Origin: Herpetosiphonaceae bacterium
GTDB lineage: Bacteria > Chloroflexota > Chloroflexia > Chloroflexales > Kallotenuaceae
NCBI GenBank assembly: GCA_036374795.1
Contig: DASUTC010000094.1
Location: 1 to 53,827 of the forward strand
Length of the DNA stretch: 53,827 nucleotides
Direction: 5' to 3'
Shown here: positions 45,308 through 51,923 of the stretch, piece after piece
Layout of the letters: every line of letters begins with the position of its first letter
Position numbering within the stretch: position 1 is the first letter of the stretch
Program-made: the position numbers and the translations under genes
Notes under the pieces: generated by a model
Database searches by the model: none
What the model saw: the letters and a program-made list of their open reading frames with translations, nothing else
What the model was told of the DNA's origin: nothing

Positions 45308-46078
45308 CTATTCCTCGTGAAACGCGACCACCCGGCAGAAGGCAGCCTCGCCGTCCTTGAACTTCCACGGAAACACGCCGATCGTGGTGCGCTGGTTGAG
45401 CAGCCTGCCGATCTCGCCGCCCAGGCACTCTACATGGATGATCCCCGACGGGAAGAGCTTGAAGTGCATGCCCTGGTAATCCTCGGTCGGGAAGATCTCT
45501 TCCAGGCTCCTGCCGTGCTTCTCGCGCAGGTAGGCATCGGCTTTGCGCGCCTCATCGGGCCGCCAGTCGCGGATCTTGGTGTTGAACGGATGATCCTGCG
45601 AGCCACAGTCGACGCCCAGCAGCTTGAGCCGCTTCTTCAGGCACCACTCCCAGAACTCGCGGGTCGGGCCGGGATGGCGCAGCATATAGCGCTGCTCGTC
45701 GGCGTCGGGCTGATCCCAGCCGTAGCGCGAGTAGCCGGTGTAGATGAAGAGAATATCGTCCTCGCGCACCTCGACGCGCGCCTCGATGTCTTTCGACGTG
45801 TAGATCCCGTAGTCCTCGGCCATATCGGAGAGATCGACGATCACGCCGGGGCCGTAGAGCCGCTCCAGCGAGATCGAGGCGATGTCCTGGCCTCCGGTGA
45901 CGAAGTGGCACTGGCCGTCGAGGTGCGTGCCGACGTGGTTCGAGGAGCGGATGATCTGCCCGTTCGCGCCGTTGAAGCTCAGCCGCTTGAAGTAGTGGAC
46001 TTGCAGCGGCTCGTAGCTCGGCCAGGCCGGCGTGGCGATCCCGGTTGGAATGCTCAGATCGTACAGTTTCAGCGCCAT
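45308..46078 (-). CDS. Cyclase family metal-dependent hydrolase
   Basis: 256 residues with the family's metal motif H48-x-GT-H52-x-D54-x3-H58 (HVGTHLDGQCH). Relatives include kynurenine formamidase and isatin hydrolase, which open an amide or lactam using Mn or Zn. Its length and the tail after about 210 (SGIIHVECLGGEIGRLLN) fit the long form of the family. AAGGAG lies eight bases before the ATG. It is the last gene of the minus-strand cluster, about 100 bases after DUF1116, with a repeat hairpin in between. Confidence 0.88.
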   Translation of the reverse strand: MALKLYDLSIPTGIATPAWPSYEPLQVHYFKRLSFNGANGQIIRSSNHVGTHLDGQCHFVTGGQDIASISLERLYGPGVIVDLSDMAEDYGIYTSKDIEARVEVREDDILFIYTGYSRYGWDQPDADEQRYMLRHPGPTREFWEWCLKKRLKLLGVDCGSQDHPFNTKIRDWRPDEARKADAYLREKHGRSLEEIFPTEDYQGMHFKLFPSGIIHVECLGGEIGRLLNQRTTIGVFPWKFKDGEAAFCRVVAFHEE

Positions 46079-46107
46079 GCTATCAGCTCCTTGGTTTGAG
46101 TTTTGCA

Positions 46108-46165
46108 AGCCCTCACCCCTCTCTCTTACCACAGTGAGAGAGGAGGAGAAGGAGACGGTGGGGCT
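46108..46165 (-). repeat. GAGAGGGGTGAGGGC-type repeat
   Basis: On the minus strand it reads CCTCTCTCACTGTGGTAAGA then GAGAGGGGTGAGGGC, matching the third part of the composite repeat at about 10304-10352 in the opposite orientation. It forms a hairpin in the DUF1116-cyclase gap. Confidence 0.6.
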
Positions 46166-46178
46166 ACCCGCCCCGGCC

Positions 46179-47570
46179 TCACGGCCTTTGCTCTTCTACC
46201 AGCGCCAGCAGCGCCTGCTCGAAGCACTCGCGGGGCGGATGCACCAGACCAGCGCCGACCATCCCGATGCCTGGCTCGCGATGGGCGATGCCGGTATTGA
46301 TGATTGGCAGGATGCCCGTCTCGACCACGCGCCGCACGTCGATGCCGGTGGGAGCGCCCCGGAAGTTGAGCGCGGGCAGCGTAAAGGCCGGATTCTCCGC
46401 CAGCGTCAGCTCGTACATCGACAGCGTGTAGCGCAGCGCGTCCGCCGCCGTGCCGCCCACGAAGCCGACGATCGCCGGAGCGTTGCCCATGCAGAGGCCG
46501 CCGATGCCGCCCGTCTCGGTGATCGCCGAGTCGCCGATGTCGGGGTTGGCGTCGGCCTCGGTGAAGCCGGGGAAGAACAGGCCCCTGATCGTCTGGGCGG
46601 GCGCGGTAAACCAGCGGTCGCCGGTGCCGCTCACGCGAATGCCGAACTCGGTGCCGTTGCGCGCCATCGTCGTCACCAGCGTCGAGCGGGGGATATTGTG
46701 AGCCGCGTCGAGGCTGCACTTCATCGCGGGCATCGACAGATTGAGGAAGAAATGATCGTTGCCGCTGATGAACGCGAACGCCCGCGCCACCGTCTCGCGG
46801 TCGGCGGAGCCTGCCAGCAGATGCGGCGTGATCGCGCGGATAAAGAGCGAGGTTCCGGCCCGGTTGCGATTGTGGCACTCGTCGCCCATATGTAGCGCCT
46901 GCGCGATGAGCGCCTGAAGGTCGAGCCCGCCGGAGCGCTCGATCGCCTCGCGCAGCGCCGGGTAGAAGCGCTCGGCGATCCACTTGAGCTTCTCGATCAC
47001 GTCGGGAGCGTACGCGCCGTAGCGCAGCACCTTGCCCAGGCCCTCGTTGACCGTGGCATAGGCGCGATTGCCCGCCGCGCGATTCTCGACGATAAAGACC
47101 GGCATCGAGGCGGTGATCACCCCGGCCATCGGCCCGACAGCGGCGCGCTCGTGACAGGGCACGAAGCGAATCGCCCCCGACGCCGCCAGCGCCGTCGCGT
47201 CCTCCTCGGACTGAGCCAGGCCCTCGTAGATCAGCCCGCCGATCACCGCGCCGCGCAGCGGCCCCGACATCTGATCCCACTGGATAGGCGGTCCCGCGTG
47301 CAGCACCGTCGTCTGCGTCATGCCGGGAATGATCTCGCCCGCGATGCCCATCCCGACGAGCACCGGCCTGGCCTGAAGCAGCCGCTCGATCGCCTGCCGG
47401 TTGGCCTGCTCCACGTCGGGCCGCTCCAGCGCCGCCAGCGCCGCTGCCAGCCGGGGATTGCCGCCGCCCGGCGGCTGCCAATCGACATGCAGGACGGTCG
47501 CGCCCTGAGCGGCGAGCGCGTCGGCAAACAGCGATGTCCCGATGTTCAGAATGCGCGGCTCGGCGATCAT
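46179..47570 (-). CDS. DUF1116 protein (YlbE/AllG family, oxamate carbamoyltransferase subunit-like)
   Basis: 463 residues, full length. Family landmarks: LNIGTSLFADALAAQGATVL, GMGIAGEIIPGMTQTTVLHA, CHERAAVGPMAGVITASMPV, HMGDECHNRNRAGTSLFIRA, ISGNDHFFLNLSMPAMK and GNAPAIVGFVGG. In E. coli the YlbE family (AllG) acts with FdrA (AllF) and YlbF (AllH) as oxamate carbamoyltransferase, which turns oxalurate and phosphate into oxamate and carbamoyl phosphate. It overlaps fdrA by four bases (ATGA). The true substrate here is not known. Confidence 0.9.
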   Translation of the reverse strand: MIAEPRILNIGTSLFADALAAQGATVLHVDWQPPGGGNPRLAAALAALERPDVEQANRQAIERLLQARPVLVGMGIAGEIIPGMTQTTVLHAGPPIQWDQMSGPLRGAVIGGLIYEGLAQSEEDATALAASGAIRFVPCHERAAVGPMAGVITASMPVFIVENRAAGNRAYATVNEGLGKVLRYGAYAPDVIEKLKWIAERFYPALREAIERSGGLDLQALIAQALHMGDECHNRNRAGTSLFIRAITPHLLAGSADRETVARAFAFISGNDHFFLNLSMPAMKCSLDAAHNIPRSTLVTTMARNGTEFGIRVSGTGDRWFTAPAQTIRGLFFPGFTEADANPDIGDSAITETGGIGGLCMGNAPAIVGFVGGTAADALRYTLSMYELTLAENPAFTLPALNFRGAPTGIDVRRVVETGILPIINTGIAHREPGIGMVGAGLVHPPRECFEQALLALVEEQRP

Positions 47571-49024
47571 CTGGTGGCCTCCCTGGCTTTCAAAATCAAC
47601 CCGGCCAGTCCGGCGGCCTCAAGATTCGACTCGGCGACGACCGCGCCTGCCGCCTGCAACTGCGCGACCTGGCGGCTGCGATGCTGCGGATCGGCGTCGG
47701 TGCCGCAGACGTAGACCACGACCGGCTGCGCGATCTCGCTGAGCGCGGGAGCCAGCGCGGCTGCCGGATCGGGATGCGCGCCGTGGCCCAGCACCACATC
47801 CAGCAGCAGAGCCGCCGTGCTTGGATCGGCGGCGGCCTCGCGCAGCTTGTGCAGCCGCAGCGTGAAATCGATCATCGGGTGGGGACGGCCCACGGTGTAC
47901 TGGTCGTCGCCATAGTCGATCAGCTCGGCCTGCTCGGTAAGGCCCATCTGCGCAAGCTCAAGCCTGGCCTCGTCGCAGAGCGTGCCGCCCGAAAAGAGGC
48001 CGCGCAGCCGCGTGCCGGTGGCCGGAATCTGCGCCGCCAGCGCCACAGCTACCTCGCCGAGCGCGGTGTCATCCTGAGGCATGGCGGCCTGTCCAACGGC
48101 CAGCGCCGCCGCATCGCGCAGATTGGTCGCCAGCTCGACGCCAGCGGGCGCGTCGCCCCGGTAGCCCAGGAAGCAGGCCAGCCCGCGCTTGCCGGAGCCG
48201 CGCAGCTCGTCGAGCACCGCCGCCGCCACATCGGGATGGGGCGGCTTCGAGATCAGCAGGATCGTCTCGGTTTCGTCGTCGCGCGCCAGCAGCTCAATGC
48301 CCGCGCGCATCATCAGCCCGCCGACCTCAGGCCAGAGATCGCGCCCGCCGGTGCCGATGATCTGGCTCACGCCGCCGCCGTAGCGGTCGATCAGCGTGCT
48401 GACCTCCTGCGCGCCCGTGCCGGAGGCGCTGACGATGCCGATCGAGCCGCGCCGCACGACATTGGCGAAGCACAGCCCAGCGCCGCCAAGCATCGCCGTG
48501 CCACAGTCCGGCCCCATGCAGAGCAGGCCGCTAGCGCGCGCAAGCTGCTTTAGCTCGATCTCGTCTTCGAGCGCGACGTTATCGGAGAAGAGCATCACGT
48601 GCAGGCCGCTGCGCAGCGCTTGCAGCGCCTCGCGTTTGGCGAACGGGCCGGGCACCGAGATAATCGCGAGATCGGCGTCCGGCAACTGCCTGAGCGCGGC
48701 AGTAATCGTGCGCGGCGCTGGCTGTGCGCCGGATTCGTTGCTCGTCGCATTGCTGCGGCTGAGCGTTGTCTCGACGGCTGCGAGCGCCGCCTGGAGTGCC
48801 GCCGCGTCCTGCGCCTGGATCGCGACGATCAGGTCGTCGGGCTGCGCGGCGCTGGCCTCGTCGGCGAGCAATCCAACGCCTGCCAGCAGCGCCTTGTTGT
48901 GGTCGGTGCCCATCACCACCACGGCCTGCTCGACGCCGCGCAGCGCGGAAATCTGCTGGCTGATGCGCATCAGCGTCACCGAGTCGTAGTACGAGTGGGG
49001 CTTGATCAGCAGGTGTTGCTCCAT
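47567..49024 (-). CDS. fdrA: FdrA family protein (AllF-like carbamoyltransferase subunit)
   Basis: 485 residues. FdrA is built like a succinyl-CoA synthetase fused alpha/beta unit: SYYDSVTLMRISQQISALRG at the start, VPGPFAKREALQAL, LCMGPDCGTAMLGG and SGTGAQEVSTLIDRYGGGVS in the Rossmann/ligase part, and GLFSGGTLCDEARLEL in the C-terminal half. In E. coli FdrA is a subunit of the oxamate carbamoyltransferase. It lies between DUF2877 (five bases upstream) and DUF1116 (four-base overlap), the order expected of one complex. Confidence 0.93.
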   Translation of the reverse strand: MEQHLLIKPHSYYDSVTLMRISQQISALRGVEQAVVVMGTDHNKALLAGVGLLADEASAAQPDDLIVAIQAQDAAALQAALAAVETTLSRSNATSNESGAQPAPRTITAALRQLPDADLAIISVPGPFAKREALQALRSGLHVMLFSDNVALEDEIELKQLARASGLLCMGPDCGTAMLGGAGLCFANVVRRGSIGIVSASGTGAQEVSTLIDRYGGGVSQIIGTGGRDLWPEVGGLMMRAGIELLARDDETETILLISKPPHPDVAAAVLDELRGSGKRGLACFLGYRGDAPAGVELATNLRDAAALAVGQAAMPQDDTALGEVAVALAAQIPATGTRLRGLFSGGTLCDEARLELAQMGLTEQAELIDYGDDQYTVGRPHPMIDFTLRLHKLREAAADPSTAALLLDVVLGHGAHPDPAAALAPALSEIAQPVVVYVCGTDADPQHRSRQVAQLQAAGAVVAESNLEAAGLAGLILKAREATR

Positions 49025-49029
49025 CCTGG

Positions 49030-49926
49030 CTATCCTTGAGTGTTCCTAACAAAACCTCTAGGGAAGGAAAAGATCGATGGGGGACACCCCACACCCCCGT
49101 GCTCGCTTCCGGCTTCGCCCATGCCCACCAGACGCAGCCCGATCATGATCCCGGCGAGCGTGTCCGCTCCGGAGCTTGCGCCGTAGTGTAGCACGGTTTC
49201 GATCCGGTCCAGCCAGGCGGGCGCGGGCTGAGTAAAAAGGTCGCGCAGCAGCAGCAGCGTAGGCTCGCGCGCCAGGCCGTCCGCAGCCCAGTGCAGCAAG
49301 GCACGACCGAGCCGGGTTGTGTAGGCGCTTCGGGCAAGCTCGCGGAGCGCCTGAGCCTGCGGATGCCGCGCGTAGTGCAGCGTCAGCAGCAGCCCGACGA
49401 GCAGATCGTCGCCTGCCGGAGTCGCGCCGGGGCCAAGGCCGATCAGGCTGCGCGCCGCATCAGGAGCGGGCAGCGCGGCGATCGACGGCCCAGCCTGTGC
49501 GGCCAGCGCGCGCTGCATCGGCGATGTCGGCGCTTTGCCAAGCACGATCGGCAGCAGCCCATGCTCGATCGGATAGCGCTCCAGGGCCGTCGCCAGCGCC
49601 GCAGCATTGTCGATCGTCGGCGGGGCGGAAGGGGCGGAGTCGGCGGCAGACCAGCGCCGCGCCTTGCTCCAATCGAGCGACGGCCCTGCCGCGAAGCGCA
49701 GGCCATGATCGAGCGGCGTGAAGCGCGTGCCGACCGGCCACGGACGCGGCGCGACGAGCACCGCGTTCGGGCCGTTGCCCAGCTCCGGCGCGGCAAGCGT
49801 GATCAGCGTGCCCGCCTCGGTTTCGAGTGTGCAGGTGCGGCGGTGTGTCGCGATCACCCTGCCGGGATCTCGTGCCGCATCCAGCCGCGCATCGATCGAC
49901 ACCGCACGCACGGTCCCTACCGACAT
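49030..49926 (-). CDS. DUF2877 protein (YlbF/AllH family)
   Basis: 298 residues. The DUF2877 signature is GLGPGATPAGDDLLVGLLLT near residue 195 with LDHGLRFAAG earlier and ASSGADTLAGIMIGL near the end. In E. coli the YlbF family (AllH) is the third subunit of oxamate carbamoyltransferase. I start it at ATG 49926; the frame is open further upstream but runs into the Tpx gene. Its last 25 or so residues, after VGMGEAG, are read from a G-run repeat and look unlike family sequence, so the natural C-terminus may be earlier. Confidence 0.88.
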   Translation of the reverse strand: MSVGTVRAVSIDARLDAARDPGRVIATHRRTCTLETEAGTLITLAAPELGNGPNAVLVAPRPWPVGTRFTPLDHGLRFAAGPSLDWSKARRWSAADSAPSAPPTIDNAAALATALERYPIEHGLLPIVLGKAPTSPMQRALAAQAGPSIAALPAPDAARSLIGLGPGATPAGDDLLVGLLLTLHYARHPQAQALRELARSAYTTRLGRALLHWAADGLAREPTLLLLRDLFTQPAPAWLDRIETVLHYGASSGADTLAGIMIGLRLVGMGEAGSEHGGVGCPPSIFSFPRGFVRNTQG

Positions 49927-49940
49927 TATTGCCGCCCGGA

Positions 49941-50471
49941 TCAGTCGGCAGCATCGCGCGCCGCAGCACACGCCGCTTCGTAGTCCGGCTCGCGCATCTG
50001 GTCCACGACATAATCGGCGTACACAATCCGATTCTCGCGGTCGATCACGAAGACAGCCCGTTGCAGCAGCCGCCACTCCTTGATCAGCACGCCGTAGTCC
50101 TGCCCGAACTTCTCGCTCTTGTGCGCCGAAAGCGACTGATGGTTGACGTTCTCGGCGATGTGCCAGCGGGCCTGCGCGAACGGCAGATCCATGCTGATCG
50201 TATAGACGACCACATCGGCGGGCAGATTGGCACGCAGCTCTTCCCAGCGGCGCGTTTCGACATGGCAGACCGGCGTGTCAAGCGAGTTGACCACGTTGAG
50301 CAGCCGGACCTTTCCCGGCGAGTCCGAGAGGCGCACGCTCTGCATCACCCCATCCTGAGGATCGAAGCGCTCCAGCGTGAAGTCGGGCGCGGTATCGCCG
50401 GGCTTGAGCTTGCTGCCGACGACCGTCAGGTGCTCGTTGAGTTCAAACGCGGCGTTGGTTCGCTCCTCCAT
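49941..50471 (-). CDS. Tpx-like peroxiredoxin without the resolving cysteine
   Basis: 176 residues. The Tpx pattern is clear: GDTAPDFTL, LLNVVNSLDTPVCHVETRRW with peroxidatic Cys69, and SMDLPFAQARWH. E. coli Tpx has Cys where this protein has His104, so it should act as a one-Cys peroxiredoxin using an external thiol. The tail reads GVLIKEWRLLQRAVFVIDRE, then NRIVYADYV and EPDYEAA, as in the family. AGGAGG lies six bases before ATG 50471. It sits inside the amidase-DUF2877 operon and could deal with peroxide made by the molybdenum hydroxylase. Confidence 0.88.
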   Translation of the reverse strand: MEERTNAAFELNEHLTVVGSKLKPGDTAPDFTLERFDPQDGVMQSVRLSDSPGKVRLLNVVNSLDTPVCHVETRRWEELRANLPADVVVYTISMDLPFAQARWHIAENVNHQSLSAHKSEKFGQDYGVLIKEWRLLQRAVFVIDRENRIVYADYVVDQMREPDYEAACAAARDAAD

Positions 50472-50524
50472 GACCATCCTCCTTGATTGGCGCGCTGTTA
50501 ATCAGGTTCATTGGCCTCGTACGC

Positions 50525-51922
50525 TCAGATCGGCGGCTGCCGCTCATGCCACTCCGTCGCCTGCTCGAAGGCCGCGCCCGCTCGCAGCACCGCAGCCTCG
50601 GCCCACGCCCGCCCGACGATCTGCAAGCCGATCGGCAGATTGTCGCCGGTGAAGCCGCACGGCAGCGAGAGCGCGGGCACGCCCGCCAGGTTGAATGGCG
50701 CGGTAAAGCTCACCAGCGAAGGCCGCGTCGATTTAGCCTCCTCCGACTCGTGAATCAACGGCGCAGCGACCGGCGTCGTCGGCGTCAGCAGGATCTCGTA
50801 GTCGGCAAAGAGACGCTCGATCTCCCGGCGAAACGTGGCCTGCATCCGCCGCGCAAGCGCATACTCGACCGCCGTGAGCTTCGCGCCGCTCTGGAGCGCC
50901 TCAAGCACATCCGCGCCGAAGTCGTCGGGCTGCTCCTGCAAGCGCTCCCGATGGTAGGCCGCTGCGTCGCCCACGATCATGTTGAGCGTCGACCGGGTGG
51001 CGGCCTGCGCCTCCGGCAGCGCGATCTCGCGTACCTGCGCGCCAAGCTGCTCGAAGACCTGAGCCGCGCGCCGTACCGCCTGGGCCACAGCGGGATCGAC
51101 GGGCTTTGAGGCCGAGGTAAAGCCATCCAGCGCCAGCGCCACGCGCCAGCCCCGGACGCCCGCCTCAAGCCGCGCCGTGTAGTCCTCGGCGGGCATATCG
51201 AGCGAAGCCGGATCGCCGGGATCGTCACCCGCGAGCGTCTGGAGCAGCAGCGCCACGTCACGCACCCGCCGCCCCATCGGCCCGGCGTGGTCCAGGTTCC
51301 AGCTTAGCGGCAGCCCGCCGCGCATGCTGACGCGCCCAAAGGTTGGCTTGAGGCCGACCACGCCGCAGAAGGAGGCGGGAATGCGGATCGAGCCGCCGGT
51401 ATCGCTGCCGAGCGCGCCCAGGCAGAGCCGCGCGCTCAGCGCCGCGCCCGATCCGCCCGACGAGCCGCCCGCGATATGCTCGCGGCTCCACGGATTGCGG
51501 CAGGTACCCCAGTGCGGATTAATCGAGGTCACGCTCATCGCCCACTCGTGCATATTCAGCTTGCCGAGCAGGATCGCCCCGGCGGCGCGCAGCCGCTCCA
51601 CTACGGCGCTATCGGCGGTGGAGATGTACGCGGCCAGATGCTTCGATCCGGCGGTAGTGCGCACGCCGCGCGTCTCGAAGAGATCTTTGATCGCCAGCGG
51701 CAGGCCATGCAGCGGCCCGCGATACGCGCCGCGCCCGATCTCGGCCTGGGCCTGCCGCGCCTGCTCAAGCGCTGCCTCGCCCGTGACGGTGATAAAGCTG
51801 TGCACCTGGGGATCGAGCCGCGCGATCCGATCGAGATGCGCCTCCGTCAGCTCCACGGGCGAGACGGCGCGGCGGGCAATCAGATCGGCGGCCTGCTTCA
51901 GCGTCAGCGCGGTCAGATCCAT
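50525..51922 (-). CDS. Amidase signature family enzyme (GatA/AtzF-like)
   Basis: 465 residues. The Ser-cisSer-Lys triad falls at K79 (LPLAIKD), S154 (GGSSGGSG) and S178 (GSDTGGSIRIPA), the same numbers as in GatA. The C-terminal region GVPALSLPCGFTGDNLPIGLQIVG is standard. The frame extends upstream into the hydroxylase gene but similarity starts at ATG 51922, one base from that gene's stop region. With no gatB/gatC beside it and catabolic neighbours, I read it as a catabolic amidase, for example one acting on a ureide or carbamoyl amide. Confidence 0.9.
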   Translation of the reverse strand: MDLTALTLKQAADLIARRAVSPVELTEAHLDRIARLDPQVHSFITVTGEAALEQARQAQAEIGRGAYRGPLHGLPLAIKDLFETRGVRTTAGSKHLAAYISTADSAVVERLRAAGAILLGKLNMHEWAMSVTSINPHWGTCRNPWSREHIAGGSSGGSGAALSARLCLGALGSDTGGSIRIPASFCGVVGLKPTFGRVSMRGGLPLSWNLDHAGPMGRRVRDVALLLQTLAGDDPGDPASLDMPAEDYTARLEAGVRGWRVALALDGFTSASKPVDPAVAQAVRRAAQVFEQLGAQVREIALPEAQAATRSTLNMIVGDAAAYHRERLQEQPDDFGADVLEALQSGAKLTAVEYALARRMQATFRREIERLFADYEILLTPTTPVAAPLIHESEEAKSTRPSLVSFTAPFNLAGVPALSLPCGFTGDNLPIGLQIVGRAWAEAAVLRAGAAFEQATEWHERQPPI

Positions 51923-51923
51923 C

